Source: Ochrobactrum quorumnocens (GTDB lineage: Bacteria > Pseudomonadota > Alphaproteobacteria > Rhizobiales > Rhizobiaceae). From it: a DNA stretch of 64,000 nucleotides. The stretch spans positions 2,155,501-2,219,500 of the forward strand of contig NZ_CP022604.1 of the NCBI RefSeq assembly GCF_002278035.1, in the 5' to 3' direction. The translations under genes were made by a program, and so were the position numbers. This document shows positions 9,009-16,841 of this stretch, one piece after another. Under the pieces are notes generated by a model, which searched no databases, was not told the DNA's origin, and worked only from the letters and a program-made list of their open reading frames with translations. The stretch's first letter is position 1; the number at the start of each line of letters is the position of its first letter.

Positions 9009-9395
9009 ATGGATGAACCAACAAGTGAAAATGACCCGGTTTACCGTGCCGACTGCCCGAGCCGGGTGATCCTCGACCAGATAGCCGACAAGTGGTCGAT
9101 GATGGTGCTGGCGGTGCTCAGCAAGCCCCGTCGCTTCAATGCGATCAAACGCCGCCTCGATGGCGTCACCCAGCGCGTGTTGACGCAGACGCTGCGCAAA
9201 CTGGAACGCAACGGGATGGTGACGCGCAGGGTTCTGGACGGGCGCGTGCTCGGCGTCGAATATGCGCTGACACCGCTCGGCCGATCGCTGCAAGGACCGT
9301 TCTCGATCCTGTTCGACTGGACCGTCGAGAACATTGACGTGATCCAGGACTGTCAGCGCAGCTATGACGCGCGCGAAGATCAGGCAACAGTCTGA
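9009..9395 (+). CDS. HxlR-family transcriptional regulator
   Basis: This 128-residue winged-helix protein has the HxlR signature: DCPSRVILDQIADKWSMMVL, RFNAIKRRLDGVTQRVLTQT, then LERNGMVTRRV and YALTPLGRSL. A Cys at residue 16, just ahead of the first helix, is the position used for redox or electrophile sensing in several members, so thiol-based control is plausible here. It is divergent from the crotonase gene, with a short dyad at 8942-8960 between them. Confidence 0.88.
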   Translation: MDEPTSENDPVYRADCPSRVILDQIADKWSMMVLAVLSKPRRFNAIKRRLDGVTQRVLTQTLRKLERNGMVTRRVLDGRVLGVEYALTPLGRSLQGPFSILFDWTVENIDVIQDCQRSYDAREDQATV

Positions 9396-9559
9396 ACCGA
9401 GGACAGCGCGATCAGGACGCTCATCTGATCTCGAACGTGGTCATTCGTCACTTTGACAATATGTGGACGATCCACGTCGAAGGCAGTACGGAAGTGCCGA
9501 TTTCTCTCAGCACTTCCCTCGGATGAGACCTCCACTCAGATCTTTCTGAGTCTGAGAAT

Positions 9560-10171
9560 TTATGATGCAACCATTCCGCCAGCGATCAGCGACACAAAGA
9601 CCTCGACAGCTTCGCCCTGGCACAAAATCTGACGTACCACAGCAGACGAAAGCGCTTCTCCCGCACCGACGAACCCAATGCAACGCTTCTCCAGATCCCC
9701 TGCCGATAGAGTATCGAAGGGCTTAAGGACTGTGGCGAACATCTGAACCGAATTGTCGAGCAATTCCTGAAATACGACGGCTTTTTCCTCACTTCCGGTT
9801 AAGGCTGCGCCGACGGTATGAAATTCATCCGTCATGTCAGCAGCGCAACGGATGTAGGCTTCCGCCAGCAGATGAATGGTTTCCTCTAGGCTCCGCGCAC
9901 CCGCTGCCATCGCAGTTCGAAATGCCCTCACCCGCTCGTCATCAATCCACCGGTAAAGCTCGATGAGTAGACCAGAACGGGTACCGAAATGTTCGTACAC
10001 CACCGGTTTGGAGATTCCGGCACGGGAGGCGAGATTGCCCAGCGTCAGACGGTCTGCACCTTCTTCGCGGACGATCAGCAATGCAGTATAGAGCAGTTGC
10101 CGTCGTCTCTCTCCTTTCGAAAGCCTACGTGATGAGGTCTGTATGGCAACGTGATTGGAAATACCTGTCAT
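9560..10171 (-). CDS. TetR/AcrR-family transcriptional regulator
   Basis: The N-terminal HTH is GNLASRAGISKPVVYEHFGTR, with a helical ligand domain behind it. I chose the ATG at 10171 over the one at 10207: AAGGA sits 7 bp upstream of it, and both palindromes at 10190-10224 then lie in the promoter instead of the coding region. The product is about 203 residues. It is divergent from the saccharopine-dehydrogenase-like gene at 10250, its likely target. Confidence 0.87.
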   Translation of the reverse strand: MTGISNHVAIQTSSRRLSKGERRRQLLYTALLIVREEGADRLTLGNLASRAGISKPVVYEHFGTRSGLLIELYRWIDDERVRAFRTAMAAGARSLEETIHLLAEAYIRCAADMTDEFHTVGAALTGSEEKAVVFQELLDNSVQMFATVLKPFDTLSAGDLEKRCIGFVGAGEALSSAVVRQILCQGEAVEVFVSLIAGGMVAS

Positions 10172-10189
10172 TGTCGGGTCCTTGCAAAA

Positions 10190-10224
10190 CCTACTTTTAG
10201 TAGGCATAAACTACCATTGGTAGG
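10190..10224. promoter_or_regulatory. Paired TetR operators between divergent genes
   Basis: Two dyads stand side by side: CCTACTTTTAGTAGG (10190-10204) and CTACCATTGGTAG (10211-10223). They share the half-site CTAC/GTAG with centres 20 bp apart, about two helical turns, which suits two dimers on one face of the DNA. They separate the TetR gene from the gene at 10250. Confidence 0.75.
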
Positions 10225-10249
10225 TTATACCAAGTAAGGATATACGACA

Positions 10250-11257
10250 ATGATTTCCCATCCTATTCTCCTGCTGGGTGGCACGGGCGCGATCGGACGT
10301 CTGACTGCCCGCGCGCTTCGCTCCGTTTACCCCGATGTTCCTTTATTGATCGGTGGGCGCGATCTGCTCAAAAGCCGCAACGCCGCAAGCGAGATCGGGC
10401 AAGCAGAGGGCGTGGTGATTGACGCGTGTGCTGACGATCTCGGTCTCGGTGATCGCGAGGTCAGCGCCGTCGCGATTTTTTACGCTGACGAACGATTGGC
10501 CAGCCTGCGCTTCGCTCAAAGCCGAAGGATACCGCATCTGGGCATTTCCTCAGGCGTCTATGAAATTGCTCCTGAAGTTGCGACCTATATGCACGCGCCG
10601 GACGCCGCGGCAGTCGTCCTCGGCTATGAATGGCTGGTCGGCGCCACAACCGTCGCCACATTCACATGCGCAAAAGCATTTGCACGACTTCACGAGATCA
10701 CGATCGGTGCCCTTGTCGATGAGCAGGACGGTGGCGGCCCGGCCGTCGCCGAGGATTTCGAGCGATTGAACCGTATGATGCCGGCCGCCCTCACCCGTCG
10801 TGACGGCAGCTATGTCTGGCGTGGTGAAGATGATGCCAAAGCCGAGTTCCATGCGATCGATGGTACCAAAATAATTGGGACAGGCTTTTCGTCTGTTGAT
10901 GTTGCCGGCCTGGCCGCAGCAACCGGAGCGCCGAATGTTCAGTTCAACATTGCGACCGGCGTCAGTTCGTCCCGTCGTCGGGGCAAACCCAAATCGACGG
11001 AAATCATCATCGAACTGGCTGGCGGGGATCACGACGGACAGCCGCTTCGCACCCGCCATGCGGTGTTTCATCCGGACGGCGCCGCTTCCTTGACTGCACT
11101 GGGCGTTAGCATGATCCTTGAACGACTGATCGGGCTGGACGGTAACAGGCCGACCCTAGCAGGGCTGTATTTCCCTTTTCAAGTTCTTGATCACACCACC
11201 TATCTATCTCGGTTGCATGCGGAAGGCGGCAGCATTATCCCTCTGGACGCCGATTGA
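10250..11257 (+). CDS. Saccharopine dehydrogenase-like NAD(P)-binding protein
   Basis: The 335-residue protein begins with a Rossmann motif, ILLLGGTGAIGRLTARAL, and has the layout of the saccharopine dehydrogenase N-terminal domain family. The substrate is unknown. AAGGA lies 9 bp before the ATG. The gene faces away from the TetR gene across two operator-like dyads, so it is probably induced when that repressor is released. No membrane segment or signal peptide is visible. Confidence 0.75.
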   Translation: MISHPILLLGGTGAIGRLTARALRSVYPDVPLLIGGRDLLKSRNAASEIGQAEGVVIDACADDLGLGDREVSAVAIFYADERLASLRFAQSRRIPHLGISSGVYEIAPEVATYMHAPDAAAVVLGYEWLVGATTVATFTCAKAFARLHEITIGALVDEQDGGGPAVAEDFERLNRMMPAALTRRDGSYVWRGEDDAKAEFHAIDGTKIIGTGFSSVDVAGLAAATGAPNVQFNIATGVSSSRRRGKPKSTEIIIELAGGDHDGQPLRTRHAVFHPDGAASLTALGVSMILERLIGLDGNRPTLAGLYFPFQVLDHTTYLSRLHAEGGSIIPLDAD

Positions 11258-11358
11258 CATAATTGGCGGACCGGAGAACAACCTGATCCAGCAGCAGGTA
11301 AACGCACGGTTTTTCCTTGATTGCCGTTACATCGCCTGGCACGTAGTCCTGCGATAAG

Positions 11359-11472
11359 GTGGAGGGCGCACTCGATCCTGCCGATGAAGGCCTTTACGGC
11401 TACGCCGTGGATCCCGAACGGGCAAAAGCACTCTGGCAAAAGAGCGAAGAATTGGTCGGAGAGCGTTTTTGA
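11359..11472 (+). pseudogene. C-terminal fragment of an SDR-type gene
   Basis: This frame reads LDPADEGLYGYAVDPERAKA followed by LWQKSEELVGERF and a stop. That is the conserved tail of a branch of short-chain dehydrogenases that end in LWxLSExLVG. No Rossmann motif or catalytic Tyr-Lys lies upstream: the frame closes almost at once, so only the 3' end survives. The rest of the 11258-11641 gap holds a hairpin at 11622-11641 and nothing else I recognise. Confidence 0.55.
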
Positions 11473-11621
11473 CGTTGAATGGATCGCTGTTACGTTCGGA
11501 CGCATTCCGAAAAGCACGCAACGGTTTTCGGTAAAGTACACGCAACGCAAAAATCAGAGCGCCACTCTCATATTCATGAAAGCTTGGCACTTGCCCTGCG
11601 ATCGTCGTGATATCCGCAAAA

Positions 11622-11641
11622 GACCCGGCCCAATCCGGGTC
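11622..11641 (-). terminator. Intrinsic terminator of the first LysR gene
   Basis: GACCCGG and CCGGGTC pair with a 6-nt loop, and on the minus strand the hairpin is followed by TTTT. It starts directly at the stop codon of the LysR gene at 11642. Confidence 0.7.
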
Positions 11642-12529
11642 CTAGTTTTCACGATCCGTCGAAAAGTCTTCAAAACACTCGATTAGAATCTCGGTGAGCA
11701 CCCGTATTTTGCGTGCAGGGTGCTGCCCCGGCGGCCGGATCACATAGATGCCAAGTTTGGGCGGCGGATAGCGTGTCATGACCGGGACCAACGCGCCGGA
11801 AGCCAGATGCTCCCTGATCAATTCTTCAGGAAGACCGGCAAGGCCAATTCCCGCAAGTGCTGCGGCCACAAGAGCCACGGCGTTATCGGCTTTGAAGCGG
11901 CCTTGCGGCTTCAAAGTGATGATCTTATCCCCATCCATCGCCAGCCATGTTTCGGTTCCCTGCATGACAACTTCATGCGTGAGGAATTCCTCTGGCGTCT
12001 CGGGTGAGCCGTGCTTTTTGATGTAGTCCGGCGTTGCAACGTACCTGGCGGAGGTCCAGCCGACACGTCTTGCAAGCATATTCGAGTCGGCAAGATGACC
12101 GACCCTTATCGCGCAGTCGAACCCTTCTGCGATCAGGTCAACAAACCGATCAGTATAGCTGGCCTGAATGTGCAACTCCGGATGGCGCTGTGCCAAGGAT
12201 GCGAGCACCGGCGCGAAGTGCGTCGGACCGAATGTAAGCGGAGCTGCTACTCTTAGCCGACCGCGAAGATCGCCGGCGGGCGATATCGTCTCCTTGGCAA
12301 TGTCGATCTCGGCGCAGACTTTTGCGGCGTGCTCCCGAAAGGTGATCCCAGCCTCCGTGAGCGCGGCGCCGCGCGTCGTGCGAGCGAGCAACTGCACACC
12401 CAATTCCTTTTCAAGCCGAATAAGCCGCCGGCTGACCATCGACTTCGAGATGCCGAGCCGCCGCGAGGCGGGGGAAACCCCGCCAGTATCAGCAACTTCC
12501 ACGAAGGTCCGCAGGTCTTCGATGTCCAA
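11642..12529 (-). CDS. LysR-family transcriptional regulator (twin of the one at 14707)
   Basis: I chose the TTG at 12529, preceded by AGGA 8 bp upstream, because it aligns exactly with the ATG of the paralogue at 14707 (both read MDIEDL.TFVEVAD). The frame extends further upstream without homology. The N-terminal winged HTH (VSPASRRLGISKSMVSRRLI) is followed by the periplasmic-binding-protein-like effector domain. The two paralogues agree at most positions over 295 residues. This copy is divergent from the isochorismatase-like gene at 12756, the usual LysR arrangement. A copy of the 44-bp motif lies between them (12613-12656). Confidence 0.87.
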   Translation of the reverse strand: MDIEDLRTFVEVADTGGVSPASRRLGISKSMVSRRLIRLEKELGVQLLARTTRGAALTEAGITFREHAAKVCAEIDIAKETISPAGDLRGRLRVAAPLTFGPTHFAPVLASLAQRHPELHIQASYTDRFVDLIAEGFDCAIRVGHLADSNMLARRVGWTSARYVATPDYIKKHGSPETPEEFLTHEVVMQGTETWLAMDGDKIITLKPQGRFKADNAVALVAAALAGIGLAGLPEELIREHLASGALVPVMTRYPPPKLGIYVIRPPGQHPARKIRVLTEILIECFEDFSTDREN

Positions 12530-12612
12530 ATCAACGTTCCTGTATTCACGACAGATTAGCGCTCGAATCGTTCCGATCGTACCACAGATAGAAATACAGG
12601 TTTTGACTTTAG

Positions 12613-12656
12613 CGTTCCTCGTTTCGCGACACAGCTCTACACGATCGGGCGCTACC
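12613..12656 (+). promoter_or_regulatory. 44-bp promoter-like motif, copy A
   Basis: CGTTCC, 8 bp, CGACACAGCT, 10 bp, GGGCGCTACC. The same arrangement with identical spacing occurs at 26249, 29958 (minus) and 30284. It ends 100 bp before the isochorismatase-like gene. CGACAC and GCTACC are 18 bp apart and could act as -35 and -10. Confidence 0.65.
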
Positions 12657-12755
12657 GCATCACAAATGAAAATGACACTGTCGATCAAGGCGTCATCGCA
12701 AGCGGTGTGAGCCTACCGATTAACCCACGCCTCAACAGCAACAAAGGATGCTTCC

Positions 12756-13418
12756 ATGACCTTTCGTAACGGCCTTGATTCACTTCTTCGCCCCGAAGAC
12801 TCGGTCCTCGTTCTGATCGACCACCAGCCCTACCAGCTCGCGAACCTGAACAGCCACGATCCGCAAGCCGTGGTCAACAGCACGACCGCGCTGGCGAAGC
12901 TGGCAAAAGCCTTCGACGTTCCGACTATTCTTACCAGCGTGATCGCGGATCGCGGTGGACTTCTATTCAAGCAGATTACGGATGTATTTCCGGACCAGGA
13001 GGTCATCGATCGCACCTGGGTAAACACCTGGCAGGACGAGAATGTTGTGAATGTTGTTAAGGCGACCGGTCGCAAGCAATTGATTATTGCCGGCCTGTGG
13101 ACAGAAGTCTGCGTCGCAATGCCTGTCATCCAGGCGGCCGGCGAAGGCTGGGACGTGACCGTAATCACCGACGCGTCGGGCGGAATTTCGAAGGAGTCCC
13201 ACGAAGTTGCTGTCCAGCGTATGATCGCGGCCGGTGCAAACCCGATGACCGTGATGGCGCTCGCCGGCGAATGGCAGCGCGATTGGGCGCGCACCGGGCA
13301 TGTGGAACAGCTGACCGAGATTCTCATCCAGCACTTCGCTGGCAGCGGCATCGCCTATCTCTGGGAACAGCAACTCCTCAACACGCCCGTAAAGGCAGCC
13401 AGCAAGGCCGGTTTGTAA
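12756..13418 (+). CDS. Isochorismatase-family cysteine hydrolase (YcaC-like)
   Basis: This 220-residue alpha/beta protein has the isochorismatase-like fold. The catalytic Asp22 is in LVLIDHQ and the nucleophile Cys119 is in AGLWTEVCVAMPV. The stretch TDASGGISKESHEVAVQRM matches the YcaC-like branch, cytosolic oligomeric hydrolases of unknown natural substrate. It is divergent from a LysR regulator and followed by a luciferase-like gene on the same strand. An imperfect long hairpin lies just after its stop. Confidence 0.87.
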   Translation: MTFRNGLDSLLRPEDSVLVLIDHQPYQLANLNSHDPQAVVNSTTALAKLAKAFDVPTILTSVIADRGGLLFKQITDVFPDQEVIDRTWVNTWQDENVVNVVKATGRKQLIIAGLWTEVCVAMPVIQAAGEGWDVTVITDASGGISKESHEVAVQRMIAAGANPMTVMALAGEWQRDWARTGHVEQLTEILIQHFAGSGIAYLWEQQLLNTPVKAASKAGL

Positions 13419-13426
13419 AAGCTGAC

Positions 13427-13490
13427 CGGGATGGCGGAATCTCGAGTTGATGTCGCCGCAAAGATCCTCAGGTTGAGCCTCGCCATCCCG
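13427..13490. repeat. 10-bp inverted repeat with a 44-bp loop
   Basis: CGGGATGGCG (13427-13436) and CGCCATCCCG (13481-13490) are perfectly complementary, just after the isochorismatase-like stop. No T-run follows, so its role is open. The remainder of the gap to 13637 shows nothing else. Confidence 0.5.
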
Positions 13491-13637
13491 ATTCTAGCAT
13501 GCTCACGCTTGGCCCAGCCATGCACCGACGCGAAAGAGGCGTCTTCGACCACCGCGACGGTGAATATCTGACGACGGAAATGAAACTGGCGTGGTGGCGC
13601 CGGCAACAAACCCCGATAAAACTTGGAAGGACCAAGC

Positions 13638-14675
13638 ATGGAAATAGGTATCGACAGTTTTGCCGCGATCCTTCCTGATCCGACGACCGGAAAGCTCCCT
13701 TTGGCAACCGACCGCATCGCCGATCTTCTTGAGGAAGTGGAGGTCGCCGACAGGGTCGGGCTGGACGTATTCGGTATCGGCGAGCATCACCGGGCCGAAT
13801 TCCTCGATTCCGCACCAGCGATCATACTTGCCGCAGCAGCGGCGCGCACCAGCCAGATTAGATTAACGAGCGCGGTAACCGTTCTGAGCGCCGCCGACCC
13901 GGTGCGGGTCTTTCAGGAGTTCGCAACCCTCGATCTGATTTCCAAAGGCCGGGCGGAGCTCGTTGTCGGCCGAGGTTCCTTCGTGGAAGCCTATCCGCTA
14001 TTCGGTCTGGACACACGCGACTATGACGATCTTTTCGCGGAAAAGCTCGACCTGCTCCTGAAGCTTGGCGAGACAAGCAATCCCGTCTGGGAGGGGCAAT
14101 TCCGCCCGGCGTTGAACGGCCAGGGGGTCTTTCCGAGGCCTCACCAATCGCGACTGCCTCTATGGATCGGCGTTGGCGGCACGCCGCAATCATTCGCGCG
14201 TGCCGGCGCGCTCGGCCTTCCGCTGATGGTGGCGATCATTGGAGGAACATTTGAACGGTTTCGCCCGCTCGTCGATCTCTATCGCGAGTCCGGCTTGCGC
14301 GCGGGGCACGGTCCCGAGAAGCTCAAGGTGGGCGTTCATGCCATGGGCTTCGTCGGCGAGACCGACGCGGCGGCAAGGGACGCCTTCTTCCCGGGCTGGG
14401 CGCATCTGACGACCAAGGTCGGACGCGAACGTGGCTGGTCGCCCCCAACGCGTCAGCAGTTCGAAGACATGGCGGGGCCCCACGGCGCTTTCCTGATCGG
14501 CGCCCCGACAACGGTTGCCGAGAAGATGCTTCGGGCCAGCAAGGTGCTCGGTGGTATTTCTCGCATCACATTTCAGATGAGCACCGCCTCTCTGGAAACG
14601 GTGGCAATGAAACGCTCGATCGAACTTCTCGGCACCGAAGTGGCGCCAATCGTGAGGGCTGCTGGAAAGATCTGA
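13638..14675 (+). CDS. LLM-class flavin-dependent oxidoreductase
   Basis: I chose the ATG at 13638, with GGAAGGA 6 bp upstream, over an upstream TTG. The protein (about 345 residues) is a luciferase-like monooxygenase with a TIM barrel that uses reduced flavin. Typical segments are DRVGLDVFGIGEHHR, TSAVTVLSAADPVRVFQEFA and RAELVVGRGSF. It would oxidise a small organic substrate that cannot be named from sequence. It lies between the isochorismatase-like gene and the second LysR gene, so the two LysR copies bracket a small catabolic unit. Confidence 0.87.
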   Translation: MEIGIDSFAAILPDPTTGKLPLATDRIADLLEEVEVADRVGLDVFGIGEHHRAEFLDSAPAIILAAAAARTSQIRLTSAVTVLSAADPVRVFQEFATLDLISKGRAELVVGRGSFVEAYPLFGLDTRDYDDLFAEKLDLLLKLGETSNPVWEGQFRPALNGQGVFPRPHQSRLPLWIGVGGTPQSFARAGALGLPLMVAIIGGTFERFRPLVDLYRESGLRAGHGPEKLKVGVHAMGFVGETDAAARDAFFPGWAHLTTKVGRERGWSPPTRQQFEDMAGPHGAFLIGAPTTVAEKMLRASKVLGGISRITFQMSTASLETVAMKRSIELLGTEVAPIVRAAGKI

Positions 14676-14706
14676 TCGGGAAACGAATTCGAACCGGGGT
14701 GACCAT

Positions 14707-15597
14707 ATGGATATCGAGGATCTGCAGACATTTGTCGAAGTAGCTGACGCCGGGGGCGTTTCTCCCGCGGCACGTCGACTGGGGATATCCAAGTCGATGG
14801 TCAGCCGGCGCCTCATCCGTCTCGAGGAAGCTTTGGGTATCCAGCTTCTTGCACGAACGACCCGCGGTGCTGCGCTGACGGAAGCCGGTGTTACCTTTCG
14901 TGAATATGCTGCAAAGGTATGCGCCGAAATCGATGCGGCAAGGGAGATTATCCTGCCAGCCGGCAATCTTCGTGGACGCTTGCGGGTCGCCGTGCCACTG
15001 ACATCGGGGCCAGTACATTTTGCCCCAGTGCTTTCTGAGATGGCGCGGCTCCATCCAGAGCTGCAATTACAGGCTGACTACAGTGATCGCTTCGTGGATC
15101 TGATCGCAGAGGGATTTGATTGTGCAATCCGGGTTGGTGCACTGCGCGATTCGAACCTGATCGCGAGGCGAGTTGGTCAGATTTATGGGCAGTTGGTCGC
15201 AAGCCCTGACTATATCAAGAAGCATGGCTCACCGGCAGCACCGGATGAGATCAGCTCTCACCAGGCTTTGGTGGGGGCTGAAACGTGGCGGTTCATGGAT
15301 GGAGACAAAATCGTCACCGTGCAGCCGCAAGGACGGTTCAAAACCGAGAACGGAATGGCACTTGCCAATGCAGCCGCGGCCGGACTTGGCCTTGCATGGC
15401 TTCCCGACTGTGTCACGCAACATTATCTTGCGTCCGGTGCGCTCGTACCGGTTATGAGCAAATATCCCCTGCCGGTCGGCAATGTCCACGTCGTGCGCCC
15501 ACCAAGTCCGCATCCGTCGCAAAAGGTGCGCATACTTTCCGAATTGCTGATCAAATCGTTTGAGAAAAATGCACCTGTTTGGAGTGCTGGGACATGA
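14707..15597 (+). CDS. LysR-family transcriptional regulator (twin of the one at 11642)
   Basis: This 296-residue LysR protein begins MDIEDLQTFVEVADAGG and has the HTH VSPAARRLGISKSMVSRRLI, nearly identical to the regulator at 11642. The effector domain also matches closely (DRFVDLIAEGFDCAIRVG in both). The gene follows the luciferase-like gene by 31 bp on the same strand and is probably co-transcribed with it. The effector is unknown. The intergenic stretch 15598-15886 after it shows no recognisable feature. Confidence 0.87.
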   Translation: MDIEDLQTFVEVADAGGVSPAARRLGISKSMVSRRLIRLEEALGIQLLARTTRGAALTEAGVTFREYAAKVCAEIDAAREIILPAGNLRGRLRVAVPLTSGPVHFAPVLSEMARLHPELQLQADYSDRFVDLIAEGFDCAIRVGALRDSNLIARRVGQIYGQLVASPDYIKKHGSPAAPDEISSHQALVGAETWRFMDGDKIVTVQPQGRFKTENGMALANAAAAGLGLAWLPDCVTQHYLASGALVPVMSKYPLPVGNVHVVRPPSPHPSQKVRILSELLIKSFEKNAPVWSAGT

Positions 15598-15886
15598 CGA
15601 CCTTCATTCGCAAGCTTCTCACATTTCGAACTGGCTTGTCGCGACAGACTACGGCTTCCAACCCAAAACTGAACGGCGGGCCTACGCCACGACGTCGAGG
15701 AGATGCTCCGTATGGTCCGGGCGCCGCGCCCGCAGCCCGTCGGTCAGGACTGATCCAATGAAGTGACAAGAACATCTGCGTGCCGATAATCGACCAGAGA
15801 ATGCTTCAACGACGATCGCTCACCATCGGGAAGATGGTGGCAACCCGGTCCTCCCATCCGGAAACCTAAGAAAAGGAAAGAAAACC

Positions 15887-16729
15887 ATGACGGCAATTAC
15901 GACGCAGGACGGCACCCGGATCTTCTACAAGGACTGGGGTTCGAAAGACGCGCAGCCCATCATGTTCCATCACGGCTGGCCGCTCAGCGCGGACGACTGG
16001 GACAACCAGATGCTGTTCTTCCTCGGCAAGGGCTACCGCGTCATCGCGCATGACCGGCGCGGTCATGGTCGCTCGGACCAGACCGATACAGGCAATGACA
16101 TGGACACATATGCGTCCGACGTCGCGGAGCTGGCCCGGGAACTCGATCTGAAGGACGCGGTTCACGTCGGGCACTCGACCGGTGGCGGTGAGGTGATCCG
16201 TTATGTCGCTCGCAGCCAGCCTGGTCGAGTGTCGAAGGCCGTGCTGATCGGCGCGGTACCGCCGATCATGCTGGCGACACCGCGTTATCCCGGCGGCCTG
16301 CCAATGCAGGTGTTCGACGGATTTCGCGAGGCGCTCCTGCGCAACCGCGCACAGTTCTTCCTCGATGTCCCGACTGGCCCCTTCTACGGCTTCAACCGCG
16401 AAGGTGCCGAAGTAAGCGAGGGGTTGATCCGCAACTGGTGGCGGCAAGGCATGATGGGCGGTGCAAAAGCCCACTACGACTGCATCTCCGCCTTCTCGGA
16501 GACGGATTTCACCGAGGACCTGAAAGCCGTTTCGCAGCCGGTTCTGCTGATGCACGGCGAAGACGATCAGGTGGTGCCGATCGACGCTTCGGCCCGCAAG
16601 GCGATCAACCTGCTGCCGAACGGCACGCTGAAGACCTATCCCGGCCTGTCGCACGGCCTGTTCGCCACACATCCCGAACTGATCAATGCCGATCTGCTGG
16701 CCTTCATCGAAGGCCGCGACAAGGCTTGA
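15887..16729 (+). CDS. Alpha/beta hydrolase, non-haem chloroperoxidase type
   Basis: This 280-residue protein has HHGWP at residues 28-32 (oxyanion region), the nucleophile elbow GHSTGG with Ser97, an Asp in HGEDDQVVP and a His in LSHGLFA, which together give a complete triad. The series matches cofactor-free haloperoxidase/arylesterase enzymes, which hydrolyse esters and can carry out peracid-dependent halogenation. There is no signal peptide. A strong purine-rich ribosome site (AAGGAAAG) precedes the ATG. Confidence 0.88.
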   Translation: MTAITTQDGTRIFYKDWGSKDAQPIMFHHGWPLSADDWDNQMLFFLGKGYRVIAHDRRGHGRSDQTDTGNDMDTYASDVAELARELDLKDAVHVGHSTGGGEVIRYVARSQPGRVSKAVLIGAVPPIMLATPRYPGGLPMQVFDGFREALLRNRAQFFLDVPTGPFYGFNREGAEVSEGLIRNWWRQGMMGGAKAHYDCISAFSETDFTEDLKAVSQPVLLMHGEDDQVVPIDASARKAINLLPNGTLKTYPGLSHGLFATHPELINADLLAFIEGRDKA

Positions 16730-16841
16730 GCGAGGTGGCGGACACCCTGCCGGACTTCGCTTCCAACTATCGATCACGGCGGACGGCTTATCATCCGCCG
16801 CCCTTTGATCATGACCAACGCAAAGCAGGAAAGGTACGTGG

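Noticed and set aside
12613..12656. Reading GGAAC on the reverse strand of the 44-bp motif as a general-stress ECF sigma promoter
   Set aside because: No CGTT-type -10 element follows at 16-17 bp in any copy.
13355..13717. Minus-strand frame ending near the isochorismatase gene
   Set aside because: Looked like a possible transposase fragment at first, but no motif could be supported.
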